From the NCBI GenBank assembly GCA_023055425.1, contig JALGPY010000001.1, forward strand, positions 143,679,368 to 143,743,367: a stretch of 64,000 nt of DNA, given 5' to 3'. This stretch comes from Linanthus parryae (lineage: Eukaryota; Streptophyta; Magnoliopsida; Ericales; Polemoniaceae). Position numbers and translations under genes: made by a program. The notes beneath the pieces are model-generated. The model did not search any database, was not told the DNA's origin, and saw only the letters and a list, made by a program, of their open reading frames with translations. Shown one piece after another: positions 11,253-24,038 of this stretch (position 1 is the first letter of the stretch; each line of letters starts with the position of its first letter).

Positions 11253-13500
11253 TGAGTATGCAATTTCCAGATTTCTCATCTTGCACAACACATTTCTCCT
11301 TGTCAAATATAGCTTTATAACCTTTATCACATAACTGAGAAATACTAAGTAAATTATATTTAAGTCCATCCACAAGATAAACATAGAGATAGAGTTGGTA
11401 GAACCATTACCAATACTACCTATACCAATAATATTGCATTTTGGCTTGTCACCAAGTGTAATTGTCCCTCCAGATTTCTCTGTGACCTCAGTAAACAGAG
11501 ACTTCTTTCCACTCATATGTCTGGAACAACCACTGTCTAATATCCATTTCTGATCCTTCAAGGCCTTGGTGACATCCTGCAAAAATAAATCATTGCCTCA
11601 ACAGGCTGTTAGACCAAGTGCAGAACTTTGAGTCATACTCAGAATCAGCCATGTTTGGTGGTCTAATTCCTTTTGGGACCCAAATCTGCTTAACCTGTCC
11701 CTTAAGATGATAAGGATAAGTGTTCCTCAGAATATGAGGTTCTGATCTTCTGAAGGGATAAGTTAATTTGATATGACCAATTTTTCCACAGTAATGACAT
11801 TTTGGAGAATGTCTGCTACCATATTTGACAAAATTAGTTTGGCTTTTCTTTGGAAAATTTGGATTATAGCCAATTCCACCTTTATGCATTGATTTCAGAC
11901 TTCCTCCAAGAATGAGATTCAAAATATGTTTTGAGCCTGTAAAACTGGTTAGGACCTTCTTAGACTCTTGAAGTTTCTCAGTCAAAGGACAGATTTGTTG
12001 TTCTAAATCCTCTGAATGAGTCTTTAGATCAACATACCTTTCAGTTAAGAGAGTGTTTTGATCAACAATATCTTTTATATGTGCCTTCAAGGCTTTGAAT
12101 CTACTGTCCAAGGCCTTGGAGTCCTTTAAATTTTTTGTCTTAGAAACTTCAATAGTCTTGTTGGTAAAAACCAGGTCCAAGTTTTCTTTTACCTGCTCAT
12201 GAACCTTAATCTTTAAAGAAGCAATATCATTTTTGTAACTTATCCTCATTTAAAAACATGCTCTTGAGAATTTCAGGAAGTACATCAGAAGGACTGGCAA
12301 GAAGGTTTTTACCATTTCCTCAATGTGTCTGTCTGAAGACTTTTCTTCATCATGTTTACCCATGAAGCATAAATTTTTCTTGTTCTTCTTCTGTGTCTGA
12401 ATCACTTGATGAATCAGAGTCACTCCATGAGGCCATCATTGCTTTCTTCCTTCTGTTTTCATTGTCTTTCTTTTGGAAGTTCCTGTTCTTCTTATTTTGT
12501 GGACAATTCCTTACTAAATGATCTGCATCACCACATTCAAAGCAATTCATTACTTTAGTTTTATGTGACTGTGATGAAGACTTACCTTTGTAATCCTTGC
12601 TGCTGAAGGTCTTGATCTCTCTCTGTTGTAGTTTTTGTTTCCAGAGTTTTTATTTTTCTTGAGAATTCTGGCCAAGGCCTTGGAGATTAATGCTAAATCC
12701 TCTTCATCATCATGCTCATCTTCAGTCTCAAGGCTTTGAGATTTTTCATTGTCTTTAGCCTTGAGTGCTAGATTCTTGATGTTTTCACTGAGATCACCTT
12801 CTACATCTTTCATAGACATCTCATGAGTGAACAGCTTTCCTTGTAGATCATCTAGATGAAGAAGACTTAAATAATGAGCTTCCTCAATAGCTGTTGTCTT
12901 TGGCTCCCACTTAGCTTTTGGCAAACTTCTCATAATCTTCCTGAAATTTTCCTCATCTGAGAAACTTTTTCCCAATGACTCCAGATTGTTCACCACATCA
13001 GTGAATCTTTTGAACATCTCCTTGATAGTTCCATCTGAGCTCATCTTGAACAACTCATATTACCTCAGAAGTATGTTAATCTTGGTCTGTTTAACTCGAC
13101 TTGTTCCTTCATATGTCACAACAAGTTTGTCCCATACTTCTTTGGCACTTTTTCAATTTGTCACTCTGTTGAACTCATCTGCATAAAGAGCACCTTATAA
13201 CAAATTCATAGCCTTGTAATTTTTGGATACCTTTTCCAGTTTAATAACTGAGAGATTTTTCTCAGACTTGATGCATCTAACTCCATCAATGGTAGTAAAA
13301 TACTCATGAGTACCATTCTGAATTATTGACCACAATTCCATGTCTTGATCTATGATGATCATCTTCATCAATGCCTTCCAGTGCATGAAGTTGTCACCAC
13401 AGAACAATGGAGGTCTGTTTGCTGTCCTTCCTTGAGAGAAGCCACCATCTCCTACATTACTCATAGTCAAAAGATTGTTAGATCTATAGTAGTGACCCAA
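11253..13500 (-). pseudogene. Copia gag-protease remnant (SIRE/Maximus-like)
   Basis: Reading minus, the gag frame begins at 13500 with the NRPPLFCGDNFMHWK motif, a gag start typical of SIRE-type copia. Further gag follows in 13053-12550, an Asp/Ser-rich zinc-knuckle segment in 12550-12356 (CFECGDADHLVRNC, CX2CX4HX4C), a coiled-coil region with a second, altered knuckle (CHYCGKIGHIKLTY) in 12249-11590, and the start of an aspartic protease (WILDSGCSRHMSG) in 11582-11252. Stops and frame changes separate these pieces. Integrase and RT are absent because the frame is cut at 11252 by the Tekay-like LTR. The missing part may lie left of the window. Confidence 0.8.
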
Positions 13501-13512
13501 GCTCTGATACCA
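13501..13512 (-). other. Copia primer binding site
   Basis: Minus-strand TGGTATCAGAGC between the gag start and the LTR end at 13515. Confidence 0.8.
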
Positions 13513-13514
13513 AT

Positions 13515-15000
13515 TGAAATTTTGTAATGTAGATTAAATACCGGACCAAAATACTCTAGAAGGGGGGGGGGGTTGAATAGAGTATTGGAACTTTTTGCTA
13601 AAACAAAGAATTTAACTAAGTGATGCAAGTAAAGATAGAAATCTCAAGGCCTTGAGATTTTGTAAGATTAGTCAGAAACTTCCTAAGTATTAAAGAAAGC
13701 TTCAAGTCCTTAAACTAGCACTAGTTCCAAATAGTTTGTAAACCCTAGTTTGATTTAGATCACTTGCAAGAAAAAATAGCTAAACTGTAAAGTAAAGAAC
13801 ACAGGGCAATTTACAGAGTTCAGTCCCAATGGACCTAATCTCTGCGTGAGGGATCTAATCCCACCAGGATTGGGCAAACACTTCTTATTACTCACACAGA
13901 AACAGCCCTAGATCTTCAGGCCTAAGTGAACTCCCTTACACCTATACAGCTTGTGGTTCCAAACATATCTAGTATCAGCTACTAACTGTTGAGCTAACAA
14001 GAACCTCTTGTTGTTCACTTGAACAACTCACCACTAGGTATTATGAGATATAAGATATGAAGAAGATAAGCAGATTAAGGTACAAAATAGAAGAACAAAG
14101 TAGAAGAATTAGCTGAGAAATCCTAGATGTGTTCTTTATTACAACTGGAATGAATGATCTTCTGAAAGCAATTATTGAAGCTTGAAGTTGTGAGGATTGA
14201 TGTTCTGATCTTCCACGAATGTATCTCTCCTTCTTTTCACTTGATTTCTGTTCTTTGTAAGCTTCTCTCTTCTTTCAAATTCAAACCAGTCTTTTATCTA
14301 CTTTTAGCATCTGAATGAGAGATTTTAGGATATCTGTTCCTGCAAATCCTCATCCTATTTAATTGCATTTCAAAACAGCTCTGAGTAGATATTCGTTGGA
14401 GTTTGTTGTGATAAGATTGCACGTTTGGAAAACCTGCAACAACATTAAGCATAGCAACAAACAAAATCCAAATATATCACACCACTAAGTCTGTTTGGAC
14501 ATTCAGTTTATAAATAAAACTGAATCAAATAAATGAACTATTAACCTGATTAACAATCAAACATATAAACCAACACAAACCAGTTTAATACTTGTAAAAG
14601 TAATTAAACAATCATAATAACAATGATCAAATCCTGCAAGAAAGAATCAAGTTAGGTTTGTGAAAACTGTCAGCAGCTCAAGGCATATCTCCAGGCCTTG
14701 GAGCTCTGAACATTCTTCACAGTTTTTCAACTGTAATACCAGAGTTCTTTGATTCACTCTAATTATGATATCTGCAATATGTTAGAAATATAAATAATAG
14801 ATAACAAGAATATTTGCAACAAATATCTGATCTTAAACACCAGATTGAACACATGCAACACAAGATTGTCAGATCATATTTCATAAGAAAGCAGTTGTCA
14901 AGGCTTTGAGGCTTTGATCAATATATCAAGGCCTTGGAGCCTTGACGACTTAGATAAACTTTATCTTTCATCTCTCTAAATGATTACTTCCAAAAACACA
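13515..15000 (-). repeat. 5' LTR of the SIRE-like copia element
   Basis: On the minus strand it runs TGTGTTTTTGG ... AATTTCA next to the PBS, 1486 bp by my boundaries. The G tract at 13562-13572 followed by TTGAATAGAG is like the GGGGGTGAATAG motif of SIRE LTRs. Several AAGGCCTTGG-type palindromes occur. The 15000 boundary is set by the TG/CA rule only, with no target duplication to confirm it. Confidence 0.6.
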
Positions 15001-15034
15001 CTTAGAAGTCTTGAATCCTTAGACAAATACTAAC

Positions 15035-15193
15035 CATAAACTTAGACGGTTTGACCTAACGGGCCCGGAAAAGAACCGAAAAGAAAACCCAAATAATTTA
15101 TTAACTTAATTAACTAATTAAATAACTAAAATAACTATTAACTATTAATTAAGCAAATAAATAAATAACGCTAATTACGAGACTAATACGGTT
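15035..15193 (-). repeat. Fragment of a Reina-like LTR
   Basis: Matches the terminal part of the LTRs at 15718-16006, 17087-17876, 50475-50810 and 51746-52060, ending (plus strand) CCCCGTATCA. Confidence 0.6.
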
Positions 15194-15717
15194 ACCCCGT
15201 ATCAAAAATTGACAGTGAAGTGGTGGCTTCGAAAAATTTAAGAAGAGCAATGTACTAATGATTTCGTGTTTCATCAAGCCTTCTAACCCTCTGTAGTAAA
15301 AGTACGTGAGCTCCGAGTATCATCCTTCATTTTAATAACAAAAATGGGGGAAAATGATAATGCGCCTGTCGTCTTTCATTTGAACCAGGCATCGTCCTTG
15401 GCTCTACTCCGGATAGACTGCTCCACCTGAATCGCGAAACCTTAGATTTAAGTTCCACCAAAACGTGAAACCCTAGCCCTCAACTCCACCTGCTTCTTTA
15501 AACACGGTCTCAGATACCAGTTTCTTATGACAAGCGGGATATTCGAGCAAGAACGATGAAACGAAAACAAGAACGAGAAAAATATTTACATTCCTTCACT
15601 AAATCTACTAACGGATTCGCTAGCTACCTCCACGGCCAGTACGCGATATTTAATTGAGAGAGAACCCAATTTACACCACTATACAAGTTATTCACGACTT
15701 GTATTCTTTATGCAGAG
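15194..15717 (-). repeat. Copia remnant 'B', first copy
   Basis: Homologous to 17877-18440 and 52061-52507. It holds an altered PBS (minus CTGGTATCTGAG near 15509-15520) followed by the start of an LTR (about 15523). Truncated on the right by Reina-like LTR sequence. Confidence 0.5.
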
Positions 15718-17876
15718 CCTACACACGAACACACACGAATACGAGAAGTAAAAACACGAAATAATTTAATTCTTATTTTGATTGATTGATTAAAATAATT
15801 AAACTGCAATGGTTTAAATAGACAAATATTAACCTAGACTTACACGGTTCGACAAGCCCGGGAAAGAACTGACAAGAAAACCCTGTCCGACTAAGTAATT
15901 AAATAACGTAATCAAATAATTAAATAAATAAACTAGCTATTAACTATTAATTAAGAAAATAAATAAATACTGCTAACTATGAGACTAATATAGTTGACCC
16001 GTATCAACTTCCCCGCGATTGATAATCACCTTGTCCTCATAATGAATGTGTTGAAAATCTTCGAGACGTCTCAAATCTGTTGCACATTTTGTCTGGAACA
16101 AACAGACGGATGACGAGCTTTAGAACAGCAATTTGGTAGCCGAATTCGAAACATTGGAGGCCGGAAACGAACTCAGGAGGTCGAAGGACTCTAAGAAAGA
16201 GTTCAGGGCTTAAAGTCGCGGCTCAAAAATGAGCCAAATGTGGGTTGGTGGCTCACTTGGAGTCGAGGTGGAGCCAAAGAATTGATTGAAGTCGTTCGGA
16301 AGCCGATAAGGGAGCCACGCCGGGTTGAAGCGAATGGAAAACCCGCGGCTAAAATGAGCCGACTGGGAGCCGCGTTCAGCCTGCCTGTTGGATCGAGCCT
16401 AAACGAAGCGAGTGTCTTCATAGAGGCTAATCTGAGCCGAATACCATGGTCTTTTGGTCGCGAAGACGCAAAGGAAGTGTGTTCTTTGGTCGTCTGGGTT
16501 TGATGGTGGATGGTACTGGCCGTTCGGTGGTCGACAGGCTAGATTCGTCAGTGTTCAGGCAATCTTGGTCGTCGGCTCAAACATGCGGGTGGTCTGGCTT
16601 CTAGTAATTGTCGGCGCAGTCGACTAGTAATGGGGTGGCCATCCAAACGATGGTTTGGACAAATACGATAAGATGTTGGTCTTCCGAAAATTGCTCCAAT
16701 TTCTCAAATCATCTGTCGCCAAATCCTCTTGGGAAAAGCACGCCATCTGCATTCTTCAGCAAGTCCCAAGCAACTTTACGAGAATCTGGATTCTGTTTCA
16801 AAGTTGCATCTTCCAGATCAGTTGATAGAACTGAATCAATGACAAGTTTCCTGTTACACGCCACATATGCGTGCAAAGGAGCGGTCGACAGGTCCGTCGG
16901 AAAGCAGCAGCTGTTGGTAGCGTGCTTCGAAAGCGTCAAATTTGTTCTCAATATCGCCGATTCGGGTCTCTAGACATTCGAGTGCAGCAAGAATTGTTCG
17001 CCAAGAGTTGCGGAAATTCTTGTTTGGTTTGTCAATCGGGAATCGAAATCACCAGTTGATTGGTGATAATCAATAAAAGCACCGATTGATAGGGTTTACC
17101 TAACGCGATAGCTCGAGACACTATCAAATCTCCACACGTGCACACACGCATACGAAAAGTAAAAACATGATATTGGTTAATTTTTATTTTGATTGGTTGA
17201 TTAAAATAATGAAAATAGAAGGGTTTAAATAGACATATACTAACCGTAGACTTAGGCGGTTTGACTTAGGGCTAGTTTGGGAATACTGTGGCGGTGGTAG
17301 AAAGCTGCTGTGTGAAAACACTGTAGAAAGCTGCTGTGAGTTTTTGATAAAATGTTGTTTGGTAAATATTACGTAGAAGCTGCTGTGAAATATTGATATA
17401 GTAATTTGGTGTTTGGTAAAATCAACTGGGAAGTTGCTGTGAGAGGGTAAAATGACAAAAATATATGACACATGTCATTTCCGGAAAGATAACTATCGTT
17501 ATTTTAAAAAATTGTAAGGTCAAAATCGGTTGTAGATAAATTAATCAAAAGTACTTTCTGGAAAAGCATCTCCCCCCATGCTTCCTGAAAACTGCTGTGG
17601 GACAGCAGAAACTGTCCAAAAAAGCAGAAATGTTATTTTTACCAAACACACTAAAACTGCTTCTGCTGTCAGAAAGCAGCTGTGCTGGCAGCAGAAGCAT
17701 TCCCAAACTCACCCTTAACCGGCCCGGAAAAGCAGCGACAAGTAAACCCGGTTAGAATAAATAATTAAATAACGTAATTAACTAATTAAACAAATAAACT
17801 TACTATTAAGTATTAATTAAGTAAATAAATAAATAGATAACGCTAATGACGAGACTAATACGGTTGACCAATATCA
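15718..17876 (-). mobile_element. Non-autonomous Reina-like Ty3/gypsy element
   Basis: Minus-strand element with 3' LTR at 15718-16006 (outer edge unclear), a short internal region, and 5' LTR at 17087-17876 that carries a MITE. The internal end next to the 3' LTR encodes a chromovirus C-terminus: HIHYEDKV with a downstream GEVDTG, like HIHLGDKV...GGVDT of the gypsy copy near 46.3 kb. RT and integrase are missing. The frame at 16709-16951 (minus) is in the gag position but I cannot match it to gag. A close relative lies at 50475-52060. Confidence 0.6.
17269..17714. mobile_element. Tourist-like MITE (PIF/Harbinger type)
   Basis: Terminal inverted repeats GGGCTAGTTTGGGAAT and (reverse complement) GGGTGAGTTTGGGAAT, flanked by a TTA duplication (17266-17268 and 17715-17717). 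The related LTR without the insertion reads through this site. The interior has several GCTGCTGTG repeats and no coding frame. Confidence 0.8.
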
Positions 17877-18634
17877 GTAATTGACAATGAAGTGGTAGCT
17901 TCTAACAATTTTAGAAGAGCAATGTGCTAATGGTTTCGTGTTTCATCAAGCCTTCTATTCCCTTTTGATAAAAGAACGTGAGCTCCGAGTATCATCCTTC
18001 ATTTTAATCACGATAACGGGTGAGAATAATAACGCGCTTGTCGTCTTTCATTTGAACTAGACATGTCCTTGGCGAAATCTCGAAACCCTACTTTGGATAG
18101 ACTGCTCCACTTGAATCGCAAAACTCATAGTTTTGAGTTCTACCAAAACGTGAAACCCTACCTCTCGGCTCCACTCAGATCTTGAGACACGGGCTTTGAT
18201 ACAAGTTTGTTATGACCAAGGGGTATACGAGCAGTCACGATGAAACAAAAACAAGAGCGAGACAAATATTTAACGTGGTTCACCTTTGAATCCATTAACA
18301 AATTCGCTAGCTACCTCCACGGCCAGAACCCGATATTATATTGAGAGAGAACCCGAATTACACCACTATACAAGTTATGCACGAACTATATCCTTTATAT
18401 AGACCCTATACACTAACTTGTGCCTTAAGCAACACCAAAACGTTGTGAAAACAGATTAGGAAAGAATCCAGAATTTTCCACCCCTGAACTATGTCGTTGG
18501 ACCTGCTACAGTAGGTCGTGGGACCTAGTCCTGACCTCGAACGTTCTACAACCTTCTCCTTGTTTCCCTCCTACTTCTTCTTGGTCCGTTTGATGTTTAG
18601 CCTGATTTTGCTAGACGATTGAATCATATCAACA
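17877..18634 (-). repeat. Copia remnant 'B' with PBS and LTR
   Basis: Minus strand: LTR at 18208-18634 (TGTTATGACC at its plus-strand left end, ATATCAACA at the right), a degenerate PBS (TTGTATCAAAGCCC, 18191-18204) and about 310 bases of leader/gag start, cut by the Reina-like LTR at 17876. The LTR edge and leader resemble those of the Tnt1-like element at 52755. Confidence 0.6.
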
Positions 18635-18680
18635 TATTAGTTGCTTAATACTTGTTCTATTTGGTGTACTCCATGTTCAG

Positions 18681-19110
18681 GTACCATCAAGCTTAATGTT
18701 GATGGTTGTTTGAGACTTGGTACCATGAAAGCTGGCATCGGTGGTGTCTTTTAAAAGCAATAATGGTTACTGAATTCTGGGCTTTTTGAGGAATATTGGT
18801 TGTACAAGTCTTGAAGCTGACCTAAGGAGCATGTACAGAGTATCACTGTTGGTTTCACAGGAACTTGAGGAACATTGAGATTGAAAGTGACTGTTGGGAT
18901 GCTGTGAGGAACTTGAATGTTGAAAATTAAGGGGGGTGCTGCTCCTATGGCATGTCAGATTAGAGATGGGAAGTACAGGTTGAACATAATCGATGGTAGC
19001 ATCAAAGTCATCCCTAGATGTTCTAATGAGGTTGCCAATAACCTGGCTAATTTGGGAGTTGAACAATATGAAGATTTGAAGACTTTATGGATATGCTTGA
19101 TGCTGTAAAA
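18681..19110 (+). pseudogene. Degraded RNase H-like (RVT_3) reading frame
   Basis: With frame changes the sequence reads IKLNVDGC, then GTMKAGIGGVF, then SLEADLRSM-like sequence, then NEVANNLANLG. This order is that of the RNase H-like domain found at the C-terminus of plant LINE polyproteins and in many stand-alone plant relatives. Stops and frameshifts make it non-functional. It may be a LINE remnant or a decayed host copy. Confidence 0.6.
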
Positions 19111-19299
19111 GGTCTGGTCATTACTAACAGACTAGGTGTTGGAGGATTCATGTAGTTGCTTGAACTGTTGTTTGCTTTATGTTTCATTTCGGATGTAGCT
19201 AAAAAATGTTTTAAAGTTAATGGTACTTGGTACTTGTTGTAAAATATAGGAGACACCTCAAGTAAAATGATATAAGAACAACGATACAGGTGCTACGCT

Positions 19300-19323
19300 T
19301 TTTTTTTTTTTTTTTTTTTTTTT
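19300..19323. repeat. Poly-T tract
   Basis: Uninterrupted T run in copy A, absent in copies B and C. Confidence 0.9.
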
Positions 19324-21621
19324 GTGATAAGTAGTGCTACGCTTTTTTTAGTAGTAGAGGTAGATCTACCAATATTCTTTCGGCCGTTTCTCTAAAAAAA
19401 AAATATTCTTTCGGCCTAGTTTGTGCAAATTATGACATTGCATACTCAAGTAGAATTCTACAGGATCAATAAATGAAGAACCAATTAAATCTATCGAATA
19501 AGAAAGAACAAGCAATGGGCCATTTGTGACCTTTTTTTTTTTTTAGGAGTTCAATTAGGACCCTGCTGCAAATCTCCTCATGGCAAACTTAAAAATCTAT
19601 TTTTACTAGAAAGATCATGGCATATTATTGAGAGTCTCTCCTGGTTCTAGAGAGAGAAACTCTCTGGTTCTAGAGAGAAAAAGATATGCTTTTTGGCATG
19701 AATCAATCTCTTGTTTATCAAGAGTGTTTGTATTTGTTTTAAGTTCTTCTCCCATTCTAGTTTATCTTCTAATCCACTCTCTTCATTACCCTCTATCCTC
19801 CAAAGAGTCCAAACGCTTTGGTACTCTTATTTTGCGCAGGGCATTTGTTCTCACGTTTTCATCCCATGGCTCTTTTTGGCTTAATCTTCTATCTGAAATT
19901 TCTTTAACTCACTCGACGGGGAACTCAAGCCATAAGCAGATTTCAAAGTAGAAGTCTTTGAGTTTCCCGTCATTAGATTGGAGAAATAGTTCGGCGCAGA
20001 TTCATTAATCTTCACCGAACCATCTAGTCATCGATTGATCTGCGCTTTAAGTCAGATTATTTCTCGGGACCCATGCTTCAAGTCAATGTTTTTCACAGGA
20101 ATACTTCTTTCAAAATCGACCTTTGTTCTATATCCAACAACATGAAACATTGAAGGAGTCAGAGGCCTTTTTAGGTGAGATGAAAGCTACGCTATTCTCC
20201 ATGGGCGTCCTGAAGATCCATCCGATATTTTCTCATTCAAGTTGCAATGTATTGATAATTTTCTGGAGACGCACTGTGGAATTCCAATGGAACGAGCAAG
20301 AGGCTGAATTGACGGAGTCTGCAACTTTTCGGGAATACCAACCGCTAAGCAATGGGGCTATTTTCAAGTAAAGGAGTTGCATCTCTTTAATGAGATTTTT
20401 TGAAAAAAGCTAACTTGGCATCTAGAAACTTGAAGTTTTGTATGGAATCTTTGGTAGTTGGAATATTTTATTGTTTTTTTTTTCTATTTTTTTTCGAGTC
20501 TGTAATGCTCTAGTTTGGGTGTTTAGACTCTCTCTATCATAAGGGGTGAAGATGTATCCTCATGTCTTGTATTTGGACTGTGATAGTCCTTTTTAAGGCA
20601 AAATTGCACCGGTGGTATCCATAGTTTAGTTTTTTTCGTGGGTTTAGTACCCATACTTTAAAATCATGCGGTCACGGTACCAAACTTCTAAATATCATGC
20701 ATTCCAGGCACCCACAAGTAACTCCGTTATATTTAATGGATGGAAAATTTTGAAACGAGGGTTTCTTACGTCTTTTCACAACTCATAAACAGAACTATGA
20801 AGAAGAGGAAGAAACGGGGATGAACCCAGAAAGAAAGGAAGAACATAGCTGTTTCAGAGTAAATTTTAACCCTGATAAATCATCGAATCAGTAAAATTGC
20901 ACCCTCAATCTCACCCAAAGAAATTAGCACCAAATAAATTAGAGTCAAGTAGGCTCAATACAATCACATCTCTGTTTTTCCAAATCGGAAAACCCACCAT
21001 TATCACTGACAACCACCACCATCTTCTCCACGCTGTCGATTACCACAGCACCAGGTCGGTTGTGGACTCAATCGAGCACCACGTCGACCTATAAGTCCTT
21101 CAGTGGACCCAATCGAACACCAGGTTGGACATGGGTTTAGGGTTCAACAGAGATGGCGAAGAACAGGTCAATGAACAGGTCGTGGTTTCAGGTCTTCGGG
21201 GTTGGGTATGAGGATGTTTTCCATGGTGGTGGGTTTCTGGGTTTTCAATATGAGGCAAAGAGGGAAATAGTTTGATGGCAAGCTTTGGATTGTCGGACTT
21301 AGTGACAGAAGGCAGCTGATTCGGGTCGAGAACAGAGGGCGGCGAAGGTGCAATTCGGGGCTCGGGTTGGCTCTAATTGGTGGTGGCTGTAGGTCGTGGT
21401 TCGAACGGATTGATGAAGATGGTGGTTTCAGATATGTCTGGGTGTTCGAATGGAGATAAGTTTTGTCGGCTCTACCGGTTGGTAATCGGAGAACATGGGT
21501 CGCCAACAAAAGAGAACGAAGGATGTGGGCTTTTGGATATGATCTTGGTGTTTCTGGTAATTGTTCTCATCACACTATCAAAGTGCTTTTACTCAATTTT
21601 CTGATATGGGTATTGGGAACA

Positions 21622-24038
21622 TCTATATATATATAAAAGCAGAGAAGTGCTCAGAATGAATCTCAAGCTGCCATTTGTCATTTAAAAGTCTCTACTTTTA
21701 AAGACATGTGGCGTGCCTATTTGGCAATGGACCAATAGCTATCCTCCAATTGTCATTTACTAAATAAAATGTGCTTAGTCATCTTAACCAATTAATTTCT
21801 TTACTTATCTAATCTAATGCACACATTAAAGCCCAAGGCAGTAACTGATTTTGCCTTTATGGCAATATATTCTTAAACTGATTCGCTTTCTTGACCACAA
21901 ATTCCTACAATTTCAACTTAACAAAATAGTCCAGACCTTGGTCCTTTAGCTGCCAATTCCACAACCATGACGTGCACCTTTTTTAAGTCAGTGTTTCACA
22001 TAATTGTATATGAAATAAGTTTATAATATTTAACATTCCGTTAACTAATTTTAGTGTATTGTCACGCCATTTTAATTCACGTGATATTTTTTGTTTACAA
22101 CTTAACCGCCAAATATAAATCTTAGATATCCTCCATATTATATTTTTGTTTACAACTTAACCGCCAAATATAAATCTTTGATATCCTCCATATTATTGCA
22201 GTTCCGTCCTCATACCGGAAAAGCTTTTTTTGTTTTTTGTGATTTCCCAAAATATAGTGCAAAGCCGCAAAACATTATTATTTGAAGGGGTATTCTCATT
22301 TTTCTCATGAAAATGGTGCAACTGATCGTGGGGGCATGTTGTAAAATGTGCTTAGTCATCTTAACCAATTAAATTCTTTATTTATCTAATCTAATGCACA
22401 CATTAAAGCCCAAGGTAGTAACTGATTTTTCCTTTATGGCAATATATTTTTAAACTGATTTGCTTTCTTGACCATAAATTCTTACAATTTTGACTTAACA
22501 AAATAGTCCGACCTTGGTCCTTTAGCTGCCAATTCCACAACCATGACGTGCACCTTTTTATTTTGTGCACTTCCTTTATGTAGCTCAAGATTTGACTCGG
22601 TATGTTTCATTTAGGGAACTCATTTAGAATTGTAACCTCAATGTAAAAAATAGAACTGGAATTCAAATATCTACTTTATGTAAGGTTAATTATAGTTGAA
22701 ACTATATAAGTGTTACCTCAAGAGATTAGGGATAAATCTAATCTATGATTTCTAAAGAGACAAATTGAAACCAATGAACAAATATCAAAATATTTTATTT
22801 ATGAGATTGTGCTTTAAATAATCTTTCTAGAACCATAATCAATTTACGAAAACTTATGATTACGAACTCTCTTGACATGATAGTTGTTTTCCACGAGTCA
22901 GATTCAATCAAGACCACATTCAATTATATTGGAAAGAGGATCATGCCACAAAAAGCTGCAGTATCCACAATTGTCAGTAAAATAAACTATACAAACGTTT
23001 ACACAGCTCCGCGCCATGGCGCGGGGTAACGACTAGCATATATGAGATTTTAGTTGCTATCATATATGAGATTTCAGAGTGGTATTGGTAATCATATAAT
23101 TAAAGTTGACGTACAAGAACTTTCGTGTATACAAAGTGTTTGTATTTTAGTTCTAACGCAATTTGTTATCATATTTTCACTGTGAGTGCTATCTCCGGTT
23201 TGTATTATTCAGGGGGTTAACTTTTGACCAGATTTTCTTCTTTTTCAGGATGCCATGTATAGCATTAGTATTTTGGGTTAATATAGATAACAAATGGGAC
23301 TCTCAAGTTTTGGTTTGGGGTAAGAATTTGCTTCCTCTCATATTGTGTTAAAATAATGTGTTTTATGAATATGAGCACATTCTTTTACTAAAATACTTGG
23401 GTAGCAAAAAATATGGCCACACATATGAGATAGTTATAATCCTATTATGATTATGACCAATCCAGATGAACGTAAGGAATCAAGAAGCCGCCGAAGCGGA
23501 GGTAGTATGTAGAATGAATTGGGTAATTTAACAAATTCAAGTTAGTTAATTTTCATGTGGGTAAATGACATTGATGGTTTAATGATAAATGAGTTTCACT
23601 AATTATTCCATGCTAATTTTCATTCAATATTCATCTCAATTAGTTTTTTGTTAGACGAGTTTCTTAAAATTTCTTTTGGATTATAATATTTTCATAAGGG
23701 AGATGACAATATAGCAATTACTCGGTACTTTAAGAGTAAGAATATTATACACATTCAGTTACGAACAATTATATATAGAATATTCTAAAATAAATTAAAA
23801 GGTGAACCTGAAATATTATATATTAACACATTGATAAGAAAAATCAGAAAGATAAATAAACATGATTTGATTGAAGTAACTTTTGGAGAGAACTATTTCA
23901 ATGTATTAACGCATTGAACAACTTTTCCGAAATTATAAATCAAGATTTTTCTTTTCACATTAATATAAGTGACTTAACTCCATATCTTGAAAACTACATA
24001 TTCACCCATCCCGCGCCTTGGCGCGGGGTCACGCCTAG
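21622..24038 (+). mobile_element. Non-autonomous Helitron with two 3' ends
   Basis: Starts TCTATATATATATAAAAGC after an A and ends with an 8-bp-stem hairpin (24010-24027) followed by CGCCTAG before a T, the A/T target and TC...CTAG ends expected for Helitrons. A second hairpin (palindrome CCGCGCCATGGCGCGG at 23009-23024) followed by CTAG at 23033-23036 lies inside. No Rep/helicase frame is seen. Confidence 0.75.
21771..22565 (+). repeat. Direct repeat pair inside the Helitron
   Basis: 21771-21995 (GTGCTTAGTCATCTTAACC start) is repeated at 22349-22560 with few differences. A second short pair (TTGTTTACAACTTAACCGCC) lies at about 22090-22130 and 22146-22190. Confidence 0.75.

Noticed and set aside
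23163..23351. 62-codon frame in the MULE/Helitron block
   Set aside because: Short, AT-rich, no motif.
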